A stretch of 64,000 bases of DNA from Cliona cf. orientalis (Eukaryota > Porifera > Demospongiae > Clionaida > Clionaidae): positions 992,001-1,056,000 of the forward strand of contig OZ005693.1 of NCBI GenBank assembly GCA_963930775.1, read 5' to 3'. Below are positions 22,201-33,500 of this stretch, piece by piece. The notes beneath the pieces are model-generated. The model saw nothing but the letters and a program-made list of their open reading frames with translations. It ran no database searches and was not told where the DNA came from. The stretch's first letter is position 1; each line of letters starts with the position of its first letter. Both the position numbers and the translations under genes were made by a program.

Positions 22201-24206
22201 TTTGATGTATTTTTGCAAGATAGAGGTACAGGTTCGAGATATCTTGCTAAAGGAACACACCTCATTTTATGGAAAGAGGTATACCTATGTGATAGAAGAC
22301 TATAGTATAATTATTATTATTATTACGCGGTATTATACACAAGGATGCATGATTATTATATTATGTATACTATATAGGGTTGTGGATTGGATGAAGTCGA
22401 TCGTGCACGCTTTATGCACTTATCTGTAGAGAAAGAAAGTGAACTGCTAACTTTTATTAAGTCACAAGGCTTACCTTATACAAAAGGCTGTGCTTTTTAT
22501 GAGTTTACCCATAGCTCAGAAGATATATCTGAAGACAAAGAAGTGCTACTAATGAATGTAATTAATTATTAGCCAAATAATATCTATCCCAATTATTGTA
22601 TGCAAATATACATGATTGCAGGGAGAAGAATCACTATATACTGGTAAGAGAGCAAAGATTATGATTGGCGCACCTGGCAGAGGAATCAGAAACCCATATG
22701 CGGACAAAAAGAGATATCGGGTGTTTGTACAAAGTACTTGTACAGGAAATAGACATCTAGACAAAGACACACTTCTTTTATATGAGGTATATATTATTAT
22801 ACAATCTATGGAACCCCTTTATTTATAAGGACACCCCTGAAATGATCGAGGACATCTCCCTTAATCAGGACACAGCTAATGGTCCCAACCTAGTACACAG
22901 AGATGCATACAAATTAAAGTACCCCAGGCCTAAAATGAGGAGACGTCCCTTCAAAATATGCACTTCAAGCTATTCATAGGGTGCATGTCCAGAATATAGA
23001 GGGATTCCATAATAATATTCATAATTAAAATATTATGGTACAATTGCTATCCATTGCAAATTACATCGAAGACACGATCAAGAGGATCTGTTTCTGATGT
23101 TTGCCAGGGACATGCTGTTAGAAAATTCAAGCGCATCCAATCACAATTTCTTTTATTACTTGGAAAAGACCAATTTGAGGAGATTAAAGTCACTGAAGAC
23201 TGTCAATTAAGAGAGTTTCTTAAAAGGAATAAAAAGGAGTTTGAGAGGAAGTGCATTTACCTTGAGTTCATAGGTATACAAGATATCCACGATAGAAGAG
23301 ATATCATACTCATGGATGAGGTGAGTACTTGCATGTGTATACTGTAAGTACTTTACCACACCCCCAGCAAGTAAATTTCTACCGGGGAATGATTTTTTTA
23401 TGCTCCTGAGTGATTGGCAATTGAATTGGTGTCTTTATTGAGTGCAGGAGGGTAAATTATTCTCTGGCTCAGAAGCATCAAGGATCATCGGTGTACCTGG
23501 TTCTGGTATTGAAAAGCCAAATATTTCGGGGTATCCCCGAGTGTTTGTTCAGTGTGGAGATGTACATGGTTATGCTGTGTTCCTTACTAAAGGTACTTCA
23601 ATACTATATAAGAAGGTACATATCTCGTGAATTAGATCAACTATGATATGCAATAATTATTATGCTGACTACGTACAATGTTTAATAGATTGAGCAAGAG
23701 ATCCAGTTGCAACCAGTTAAGTCTAAAGAATTCCATGAATACTATGTTGGGAAGACTTGTGAACTCAGCCAGTTTGTTATTGATAATACTGGTGAATTTG
23801 AAAGAGGGCTTGCATATTTTCAATTTACTTGTGAAGCAGAAGATATTTCGAAAGAGAAGGAAGTAATATTGAAGGATAAGGTATTATATCATATGATTCA
23901 CAAATTTGGTCAATTAATCATATAATTTACTGTGCCGTAATTATAGGAAACCAAAGAATTATTTACTGGTGTGGCAGCATGTCAAATGATTGGAGCCCCT
24001 GGGAAAGGAATTCCACGACCATCTGCTGACTTCAAATATATAGTGTTCATCCAAAACTACTCTCGTGGATCAAGATGCCTGATTAAGGGATCTGAATTAC
24101 TATATCGAAAAAAGGTTGCACACATGATATAATATACCTTATGCAGTAATAATTATTATTATGAATCCAATTTCAGGCACCTCAGGAGTCTGCAACACCA
24201 CTGTGA
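19252..24206 (+). CDS. Receptor B: Ig-like/FN3 membrane protein with five novel tandem cytoplasmic modules
   Basis: Exons are 19252-19272, 19331-19376, 20250-20648, 20721-21008, 21071-21193, 21278-21459, 21519-21692, 21751-22005, 22090-22278, 22378-22557, 22622-22786, 23072-23320, 23448-23615, 23689-23880, 23947-24114 and 24177-24206, giving 942 residues with all phases agreeing. The start is a signal peptide, MMEIRFTELLLICALWVITV. Next come the Ig-like domain (CICPKSKFELIC), one FN3-like domain (DPFPPP), a TM helix (LLGLVLVIPLGYYCVVLII), and five repeats of about 110 residues, each encoded by two exons. The first half has GCAYYEFV...EDIS...VILMDK; the second has LFTG...A..IIG.PG.GI, then VFVQ, then LAKGT.LLY.K. 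I do not recognise this module. It lacks the second FN3, the Cys-containing domain and the sushi domain of A and C. Confidence 0.88.
20001..20123. repeat. Tandem duplication of about 60 bases in receptor B intron 2
   Basis: Two near-identical copies run from GTATTGTTTAGAGAATTCC to GGGTGGGACAG. They are non-coding. Confidence 0.85.
22787..23071. repeat. Repeat-like intron between B modules 3 and 4
   Basis: A stretch beginning GGAACCCCTTTATTTATAAG resembles GGAATCCCTTTATTCCGGAC at 50515-50534. Both look like members of one dispersed element. No coding potential was seen. Confidence 0.5.
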
Positions 24207-24718
24207 TCTAGCTAGCAACTTTATAATAATATTATAATAATAATTTTTACAATTGATTGGGTTATTGATGCTGCATTGGTTATCCAGAACTCAGAGTATA
24301 GCTAAGCACTCTGCGATTGAAAATTAGTTTGGTAAAGGGTCGTTTTATGTGCTGGCAATAATAATTATGGCTTGCAATTCCGATGTGTGTATTGATAATA
24401 CACACATCAGTTGCCCCAAGGCTGTTTAGAGCCTGTACAGGTTTAGTCACATCACCTTTTGTCCCAAATAATGTACAATCTTTGATTATCTGTACCAATA
24501 ATTTTGATGACACAGCACGTAGCTTTGTAATCTGCAGCTCTGTTTATGAAAACAGTCAGCAAAATAAAAATCAAACACAAGACCAAGAAAAAACACCATG
24601 CGCATGGCATGGAAAAGCACGTCGTATAGTCAACAAGAATTGTAATAATAAAAATTAGTAAGTGCATATGTGTAGCTTTAATAATATTAATACTAGATAA
24701 GAGTTTAGCTATCGAAAT

Positions 24719-25977
24719 CTATTGGTGAGTAACAGAGCGCATGATTTCATAATTTTCTCCCAGAGGTATCTCAGTATCCACAATTTTCATTGGTGTATTT
24801 CTCGGCACGCTATAGGCTTTATTGTCTGTTGTGTCCGTGTCATTGTTACGTATACTACTTTGACTCAGTAGCATGCTAGCCCGGGGGTCCAGCTCCTCGT
24901 AGACGGAAGACAACTCTGTCACCCTGCTCTGGAGCTGCGCAACACGTGCGCTCGTCTCTTTCTTCTTGCGGGCAAGGGAGATGTAAAGTACCATGAATAT
25001 GATAAGCAGTCCGATCAGAATCACAATAATGGGTATGAAAACTCCCAACGAAATAGGAAGAGAGATTTCAATCGATTCAGCAGTAGTCGGACCTGCAATG
25101 ATAAATAATATGTTTATTTATATCCATTATAAACAATTATATATTATTACAGACTGCCTGTAACAGCATGAGTGACATAAAATAAAGTTTGCATGGCTAC
25201 AATATTGTTATTACTGCTGCAGGTACTGATTTTTTTACACTCACAATTGCACTGCAGAGCGGTCCCATTCCAATTCCCATCTGCCATACACGTTCTCACG
25301 GAGCGGTAGTCACAGTTGAGACAGCGATGGACGGCATATGCTCCCACGAGGGTTCCGCTGTAGCAGGCGTACCCATCCGAGGTGCCGATAGAATTCGACG
25401 GTGGATCGCAAGTAGCACCCTCGGCAAGGGATGATGAAGTTGCCTGGCCATCGTACAAACGATCTGGATCACAACCTTTATCAATGAAAGCAAAACCAGT
25501 CATTAAAAATTTTGTATTGTTGTATACCTTATATAGGGCAAAACTTTGTGCCCCATGCACTATTTGAATACCCTATATATACCATTTCCATGTACAAATG
25601 GAAAAATAATTATCTAGTACTTGCAAATGCTGTTTTAAGCCAAAACATTATATTATAGTTATTACCTGTATTGAATGTGCCCCTTATCATTGCTGTATAG
25701 GTGCCATTGGTAGCATTGACGACAAAGCAGTATGACTGCCTAGCACCACTAAGGCGGCTCACAAAAGGAAGTCCAATAGTCACTGAATCTGATGTGTCCT
25801 GTGCGATCTGCCTAACTTGAGATAAGCGCAGAGTGTCATCGACTTCACAAGTTTCACTCTGATTGTACACAATGGAGCACGTTTTTGTAGCAGAGCTGCT
25901 GGTGCTTTGTTGAAAATTGCAGATAACGGCAGCTGACATCAGGTCAATCGTCACCGTGACAAACTCATTGGTGATCT
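24719..25977 (-). CDS. Receptor C, 3' part: Cys domain, sushi-like domain, TM, tyrosine tail
   Basis: Exons in transcript order are 25977-25666, 25475-25245 and 25092-24719. They encode the Cys-containing domain (FVTVTIDLMSAAVICNF), a sushi-like domain (CMADGNWNGTALQC), a TM helix (VFIPIIVILIGLLIIFMVLY) and a 90-residue tail. The tail carries an ITIM-like SSVYEEL at the same place as in receptor A, and a distal NYEIM that fits the YxxM motif for PI3K p85. The first exon starts in phase 1 with AG, exactly matching the last exon of the 5' part at 47973. With that part the protein is 679 residues, collinear with receptor A. The two halves are 22 kb apart here, across a gap. Confidence 0.85.
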
Positions 25978-26260
25978 CTGCAGGAAAAGCAATACGTAAT
26001 GTCATCTAATACAGTATATCTGCTATTAGCATTAGGCTAAGGCCTTTAGCCTAGCCTAAGGGTCTGTGGTGCTCTGGTACAGATTGGCTGCTGTCAATAC
26101 GGACATACAATGTGAATGAATGCATATGAAGGCCTAGCTCCAACCATATTAGGCTAAGACTGAACATCGTACAAGTCTGAGTCTGCATACCTCTCTTTTG
26201 TAGGGTACATGCCCCTCGGGATAATTCAATTTGGAGGGGGGATCACTTCAGCATTTTTAA
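25978..26260. other. Intronic DNA of receptor C left of the gap
   Basis: No exon was recognised. It is followed directly by the flank that recurs at 47 kb. Confidence 0.5.
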
Positions 26261-26432
26261 AGACTATAATATAGAAAAGAAATGGCCACATTTCAGGGAC
26301 CTCCCTAAGCTAGTGATGCATAATCATTGCCTTGTCTCTATAATCTAGTATTATGGGTCTTTCAGTGCGACCTGCTATGAGAAAGGGACCATTAATTTTG
26401 GGAAAAGCAGAAGGAAGTAGCTATTATCGTGA
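26261..26432. repeat. Flank repeat, copy 1 (MITE-empty site)
   Basis: About 170 bases, from AGACTATAATATAG to CTATTATCGTGA, match 47054-47205 plus 47784-47797 with a few small differences. Here AAGTAGCTATT is uninterrupted. The copy ends at the run of N. Confidence 0.88.
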
Positions 26433-26632
26433 NNNNNNNNNNNNNNNNNNNNNNNNNNNNNNNNNNNNNNNNNNNNNNNNNNNNNNNNNNNNNNNNNNNN
26501 NNNNNNNNNNNNNNNNNNNNNNNNNNNNNNNNNNNNNNNNNNNNNNNNNNNNNNNNNNNNNNNNNNNNNNNNNNNNNNNNNNNNNNNNNNNNNNNNNNNN
26601 NNNNNNNNNNNNNNNNNNNNNNNNNNNNNNNN
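26433..26632. other. Assembly gap of 200 N
   Basis: A run of exactly 200 N, so the size is probably a placeholder. Contig order on either side is not shown by sequence. Confidence 0.99.
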
Positions 26633-27337
26633 AAGAGATCATCTCATTGTAAGTTTGGGAGCAGGGAGACGTGCACTGTGGCACCTGGGTACCATAAACT
26701 CCATGCAGGGAGAGAGAGAGGAGTGGGTAAGGGGTCATCATGCACACATGCAGTAGTCAGCTGATCAACTCTCTCTCTCTCTGTCTCTCTCTTTCTCTCT
26801 CTCTGTCTCCAACTACACAATGATGCCATCCAACATGTTCCCCCGTTACTAAGAGACCAACATAAGGATGCTTAAACATTCAACCACAAAGTAAAACTCT
26901 GTACTTGAAATGACTGCTATTAAAACATAATTATGTGGTAGCTACCTACTCACTTGGAGTCTTATGAGAGCCCCAGTCTCTTAAGGCAATTCCACAGCTG
27001 CTCTGTGAAGTATAAAATCAGCAAAAGATTTACTTACAAAAAATTCAACAACAATTCTTTGATCAGCCCTGTCCCAGCATCTTGTACTTATTATCAAAGT
27101 CGAGCCTGGGCCCGTATCTGCTCTTAGCCTCGACCAGAGTGGTCCCACAGCGTAGCATGGCTGAGAGTCGCTCAGAGAGAGAGCTGTAGAGCTGGTCAAC
27201 GCTAGCCCAGCGAACACAGTCCACTGTGAAGTGGATGCCTCCTCCCTTGGCATGAATGTCCATGTATATGGCACCCAAAAGCTAAGCCAGGGGAGGGTAT
27301 GTGTGGAAATAAAAATATAGGTACATGGATAATCACT

Positions 27338-28138
27338 ATAGAGTAGGGTAGGGTATTATCGGACGGAGGCAGTTACTGGACGCCTCGCACATAATTGCGT
27401 TTATACAGCCAATGGTATTACGTAATCTTTCACCATTCGCCATGAGGTAGGGGCCATGTAAGTACTAGCTATATCTCATTTCTTGTGGTGTGCATCCACA
27501 CAGAAGCTGCATAACACTGCTCTAAACAGTTGCAACTCTTTCGTATTTTTTTCAAGAAGCTGTTTTTTCATGGTATCTAAGATTTATACTATTATTATCA
27601 TGGCACAGCAGCATCAATTTTTGATGAATGGTTTTTTCATTTGGTATGTGCATACTAGAATGTATGAAGAATTTTTAGAATTTTTTCCGGAATTTTTTGA
27701 CCTTATTATAAGCATAAACCGGATTTTTTTTGTAAAGAACTTTCAGAGGTAGTTTCTGGACAATGCATATATTGCATTACTTTATGTATTCATGTATTAT
27801 TTCACAATTTTTGGGTGAATCTTCAAATCTAAAGGCAGGATGTAAGAAGGATGTTGTTTATGATGCATTTGATGCCATTTATGTGTCATATATTGATAAC
27901 CGCAGCCGCGATTTTTTATGTGTTGTTTTTCACCTTCGTCCGGTAATGGTCGACACTGTCCGTTCTCTACCTCCGGAACCAGCGGTACTTTGTGCGCATG
28001 CCCTGCACGAACGGAAGTACGTTGGGCGGGCTCGTTTAGTAGGTAATGTTGCATACTCGCGATCTAGTGCTGCTCGTTTGTCTGTGATATAACGCTGTCT
28101 TTTCTTAGCTGTCCGAAATATGCCAACCCTACTCTACA
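27338..28138. mobile_element. DNA element of about 800 bases, copy 1, in the AMDHD1 intron
   Basis: The ends TAGAGTAGGGT and ACCCTACTCTA are inverted. A second copy lies inverted at 56221-57047. Both keep an open frame of roughly 80 codons (antisense here) with CRPLPD and YILPLDLKIHPKIVK, but no transposase was recognised. Confidence 0.85.
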
Positions 28139-28258
28139 ATGCATAGAAAAAGAAGCTGGCGATTATTAAGCTATTGTTAAAGGGTTACATTCCTAATAAA
28201 TAAAATAACTCCTTACCTTCATTGTGAACTCGTGCACCCTATCCCCCACCCAGACGGG

Positions 28259-28386
28259 TAGTCTCGTAAACCAGACCCCTATTCCGCAGCACTGGGTGTA
28301 TTTCATCACCAGCACGCGGAAAGAGGTTCGGGTTGGTGATGAAATACACCCAGCGCTGCGGAATAGGGGTCTGGTTTACGAGACTA
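28259..28386. mobile_element. MITE of 128 bases inserted in an AMDHD1 exon, 9-base target duplication
   Basis: A near-perfect palindrome with ends TAGTCTCGTAAACCAGACCC. It is flanked by CCAGACGGG at 28250-28258 and again at 28387-28395. A 9-base duplication fits Mutator-like transposition. Confidence 0.93.
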
Positions 28387-28639
28387 CCAGACGGGGTGTG
28401 TGTGTGCGTCTACCAGACCTGGTACCACGCTCATCCCTGATGCATCAATACATCGCTCAAATGAGCACCCATCCATTCTAGAGTCCACCTCATGGTCTGG
28501 ACCAATGGCCGCTAAATGTAGCTATCCTTCCCTTTCCATCCACAGCTAGCTAGAGTATGCTCAGCCCACTGGCCACGCCCACCTCCTGGATGTCGTATCC
28601 TCACGAGAATTAATGAGCTTCGCCCTCTCTGGGGACGAC

Positions 28640-28755
28640 TATATAGGCCCAGCCGCACCTCTTAGCTCGAGCGATAGTGTAAGAAGAGACCGATCATTGT
28701 GTTTCTCGATCATAGCCAGAGAATTGCACTGAACTCCGGCGATACAAATCAATTG
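28640..28755 (+). promoter_or_regulatory. TATA box and probable non-coding first exon
   Basis: TATATAG at 28640-28646 is followed by about 85 bases ending in a good donor, AATTG|GTAAGA at 28755. It may be the first exon of the downstream NLR-type gene, which is inferred from order only. Confidence 0.4.
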
Positions 28756-28855
28756 GTAAGAATCCCGGGCTGGGTAAATAATTTAGCCAATTTTGTGTCG
28801 CGCCGAGGGTAGCCTCCCTCCGTAAAGAAGCTACAGCTCGATCACCCACGGTATA

Positions 28856-29269
28856 TGACCCGCTATGAGAAAAGGGACCACTTGGGATAAAATTTCATTT
28901 TCTAATAATTGCTAAAATGTGTGGAAGATTAATATTATTTTTCACTTTTCTGGTTTTTATAATAGTCTATTAGAAATGTAGATTTTTGGCTTCATAGTGA
29001 TATGCTATGTTCATAGATTTGTAATATGTAAACTAATATCTCTAGTTATGGGCGTTATTATTTACTCGAGCGTATACAAATTAATGTAAATTTAAATTAA
29101 AAATGTGCAATTTCTGACCTACCTGAGTGCGTAAAAACTCAGATTGTGATCAATATTTTTTCATGAAACTTGCACCATTGGATTCAATACACATAGAGCT
29201 ATCAATCCATGCCAAAAACCCAATTTTTATAAAATATCCCGAGTGGTCCCTTTTCTCTTAGCAGGTCAC
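28856..29269. mobile_element. MITE with TGACC(T/C)GCTATGAGAAAAG ends
   Basis: The left end TGACCCGCTATGAGAAAAGG is complemented by CCCTTTTCTCTTAGCAGGTCA at the right. The same end sequence occurs inside both flank repeats at 26.3 and 47.1 kb. Confidence 0.85.
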
Positions 29270-30209
29270 AAATTTATAATAATTAAACCATCGGTCGTAA
29301 TAAGCTGTGATAGTAATATTATATTACAGACTGCCAGCAAACTTAGATAGCTATAATTTTATATCATGCTACCAGAGGTAGTGAAAATACTCTGATATTA
29401 TAACTAGGATCTTATTATTTAATTTTAATATGATGCAACTGACTCATGCAATGGTAGCTATGTGATTTTCGGCCACCACTATTGGATTAGTAATTCATGA
29501 TCATGTGTAACTTGTTAGGCCTAAAGGAGAAGAGGGCGTGTAGTAGGTACCTGGCAAAATTCATATCTATAGGCTAAAAATAGTATAAATCCTCAATATA
29601 CCCATAATATAGTCCAGAAGCAGCTATTACTATAATTAGTTACAAACCATGGTCTGATTTGAATTTCGCTAGGTAATTAATATTATCATGTTTTCCTACT
29701 TTTCAGCTATCCCTGTCCTCGTTATCTTAGTGTGACCTTATTAGACTTAGCTATATGGGGTGTGAACTGTCACACATAATAATTATCTGCCAGTAATTGG
29801 GGTGCATGAGATGCATGGTCGAATGCACCCCAATTACTGGCAGATAACTATTTTGTTGGTAGTTGACCTCTATTCATCATTGGCCTACTTTATGATGACC
29901 CAACCCCTTCCCATGCATAGCCGGCAAATTGCCTATAAAAACTTAGATTGCTAAGCAACTACCAACAAATGATTATGTGAACTACATTCATGCATGCATG
30001 AATAAAGTATATGTATAGCTATGTATGCATGACCTGTGTAGTATAATATCTAACCATGTATGCATTTTATTTTATTGATGTACATGTTGTTGTTATCCTG
30101 TGTGTGTGCGCATGCGCAAGCAGTACAGTAATCAAATCGACAATCCTGTCATTGCCATGCATTATTATTGTGGACAAAAATTGCCAGATCTTGAGATCTA
30201 GGCATAATT
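29270..30209. other. Repeat-rich spacer before the NLR-type gene
   Basis: It contains a hairpin at about 29785-29847 (CTGCCAGTAATTGGGGTGCA and its complement) nested between arms TTTGTTGGTAGTTG and CAACTACCAACAAA. A GCGCATGCGCAAG stretch near 30108 recurs near 36366 and 44340. Confidence 0.55.
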
Positions 30210-30531
30210 ATGGCCGAGCTTGAAGCTAAAATGGAGGTGAGTCGTATAGATTGAGCGATCTGAGGCTAAGTAACAGTGAAAGGATGGACAAATGTTTTTT
30301 TTTTTTCGGTGTTGTCATACAGAGAACTGACTCAGTTTGATTTGCAAGAAGTCCGAGTGGTGGATGGGTGGGATATGGCACTGGGTCTTCTTTCTCATTT
30401 TATACTTCAACATGCTTTCACATTTTACCAGTATAGCATGCTCATAGAGTTTCCCATGCAGCATAAGTTTGTGCCAAAGCTAGGTTCTGATAAAATTAAT
30501 GTGATGGATCACAACAAGATTAATCAGTACA

Positions 30532-30568
<37 letters not shown>

Positions 30569-33500
30569 GGTGATTTATAGTATAACTGGGCCAAGTCTAG
30601 ATCTGATGGTGCCATCAGGTTGTTTTATCATTATGACTGGTGATTAATTCTAGGTTTGCTGTGACAGAAATGCCATATTGGAGCATTGGAGAGTGGAGAG
30701 CCCACATTGGGTCTTCATGGTGTGCCCTGGGCCGTCCATTCAAGATGAGGTCACCATTTAGAGGAAAGACTCACAGAGGTTTGACGCTGAGTCAAGGAGT
30801 AGCAACACTCTTTCTGTTGATAATGTCAATTGGAGTCAATCTTGGGCTACGCACTTTAGTAGCAAGGGGACGTCATCTCCCACTATTGAGTGAGTGGAAT
30901 GCATGGTCAACACAATTGCCATAATATCTGCCTTACAGTCGGTTCAGTGCATGGCTCATGCATTAATTTTCTTGCAGATTTTTCCAAAGGTGGTACTGTC
31001 CCTGAAAGAATGAATCTTGGCTTGGTTCTCACCCTGATCCTTCAGATTACTTCTGCTCTGGTCTACCAATTATTATCCGTGGCCATCAGAAGATCAAAAT
31101 CTGGTGTTGGTGGTGATTTATCAGAGAGCCTCTCCTTCAGAACTTGCTTTGTTTATTGCTCGATTTTCCTGATGCTGAAAATGATTAATCCATCAATGCA
31201 CCCAGTCCACTGGCTGATCATCTCAGGTAGCTATAGGGAGTGCTCAGTATTGAGTGTGTAATAATTATTATGTGCATAATATAATTTTGTACAATGTCAT
31301 AATATTATAATAATTATTATTATAAATCTTCATGCACATTATTCTGATTATGCATTCAGTCATACAGACAGTGGACTGTCTGATATCACTGAGTGTTTTA
31401 TGGAGAGCCCTGGCCAATAAGCAGGACCTGGTGGAGAAGCTGCATTATGTTGATACTAAAGTAGAAGTTGTGATTATGACCAAGCTCCAGGGGACATGGG
31501 TGTTGGCAGTGGCAAAAGCGGTGCTGGATGTTGCGTTATCAGTAGCTGCTTCTGTCATCTTATCTCTACTGCTGATATCTGGAGATATAGAGGAGAACCC
31601 TGGACCTGTTGGAGGTATATTGATTACTACTACCATGTGCTTGATGATACAACAAATCTATCATGCATAATGTGTTAATGTTCATTTATAGATATTAATT
31701 TTGATGCCATTGATACAACTGAATTGAGTAAGTTCTAATACACATCAGCCTCATGATCTTGATGAACTAATTTGCTCATACTAGATGAGGGTGATCTGTC
31801 CAAAATCATCGAGGAGATACAGCCCTTAGAATCAAGATACTACAACCTTGGTCGATCACTGAATTTGAAAATAGCAGACTTGCGAAAGATTCGTGATGAG
31901 CATCCCAGTGAATCTGATGCTCTCGAAGATGTATTGCTCCTGTGGCTTAATCAAAAGTATGACGAGAAGAAACATGGTCCACCCACATGGCGGATGCTGG
32001 TGGAAGCTGTCAACAGCAAGAGTGGTGGAGGCAACCAGGAACTGGCCAAACAAATTGCATTGAATCATCCAGCAGGTAGTATACTACTATACACTGTAAA
32101 AACAAAGGTGGGTAGATCCCACCACTTTGTCTCCCACGGCACGCCAAATGGGCAATTGGTGTGATAGGGGAAGCAAAATGGTGGACACTACCCACCTAAG
32201 TTTTTACAGTGTATAGTGCATTATTATAATAATATTATTATGAAGTGTGCATGTTACCTTCATGCAATACAGTAATGGGCATCAGGCATAATCTGGCTTA
32301 TAATACCATGTAATCATTAAAGTGCTATATTATACCCAATTGCAACCCCACTTTTTAACCCCTGGATTAGTGTCAATGACATATTTGTAAATAGAGGGGA
32401 ATCAAGCAGCCTGTACAGTTGGCCAAGGAAGCAATCAGCATGCTGCTTCTCCAGTCATGGTATCCCAGCATCATGGAACAAGAGTTGTAGAAATGATTAG
32501 ACGTAGGTGCATCCATACGGTTTTTAAACGTGTGACTTGGAAAAATGTATGGAGGGTATGTGCATGATGAGATGTGTCTATAAACTGTTTCTACAACTCT
32601 TGTATACAGATATCCTCAATATTAGCAATATAAAAGAAGTGCTTGATGAGATGTGGGACTATCGTGCCAGATGGAAATCAATAGGTATCGAGTTGCGTGT
32701 GGACACTGGTACACTTGATACAATTGAGAAAGACTACAGATTAGCTAATGACTGCCTTCAAGAAATGATTAAGCACTGGCTCAGAAACAGTCCAAGACCA
32801 ACTAAAGAAACCATCAGAGCAGCTCTTCGATCTAAGCTTGTCTCAAGTGCAACAGGTAATTATTATGCAAGCAAGCTATTATTATGAGCTATATTATTAG
32901 ATGTTGGTTTCGTAAATATATTCTACGAAGCAGCGAAGCCGCGAGTAGAATTGTGAAACCAACATCTAACTATTTTGGTAGCAGTCACTACTGACCCATT
33001 AACATACTAATGACCCTCTATCACCTCTAACTATCCCACAATTTGGGGTTGAAGATTATGTTGCTATGGTAACTGCTACCAAAGTATTATAGAGTCCATG
33101 ATAATATATATTATCTGTGGCATGCATAGTGCTGTGTGTTAATAGCTCAGCTATACTTTCATATAGATATTATAATCAATATACTAGCACTAGCAAGATG
33201 AAATTTCTGCCCATTTAATACCTGCATGCTCTTATAACTGTAGTTGATGACAGAAAGACTGATTCAGAAGTCACAGATAACAAGTTAAAAGAGTTTACTG
33301 CATACTTGAAATCACTCTACAAAGCCAAGACTCAAGCTAGCTACAGTGGCGATGACCACTGGCCTCCTTCAGTAACTGATAAAGTGTTTAATTTGGCTAT
33401 GATCAAGCCGGAACAAGTGCAGCGAAGAAGTATTGATGATCATTTCATACGTGAGACTATTACGGGAAAGATAGATGATATTCTACAAAGGAAGGTTCCC

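Larger units (their letters stand above)
27075..28511 (-). pseudogene. AMDHD1: Imidazolonepropionase (AMDHD1) fragment, disrupted
   Basis: This enzyme hydrolyses imidazolonepropionate in histidine breakdown. Two exons are visible on the minus strand. The exon 28511-28217 encodes AIG, then CIDASGMSVVPGLVDAHTHP with the metal-binding HTH, and, beyond an inserted MITE, WVGDRVHEFTMK. The exon 27281-27075 encodes LLGAIYMDIHAKGGGIHFTV through CGTTLVEAKS to KYKML. The MITE brings a TAG directly after HPVW. In the second exon the usual KSGYG is changed to KSRYG, and the frame stops three codons after KYKML without a GT donor. Upstream and downstream exons were not found; the downstream ones would fall in the gap. 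Very probably a dead fragment. Confidence 0.82.

Noticed and set aside
24383-24658. Small + strand ORF between receptors B and C
   Set aside because: No homology, no splice context, AT-rich low-complexity composition.
30276-30647. 123-codon ORF ending in a Gly run
   Set aside because: The Gly run is a poly-G tract, and the frame does not join the next exon in phase; copy 2 breaks it. It may contain part of a missing exon, but that is not supported.
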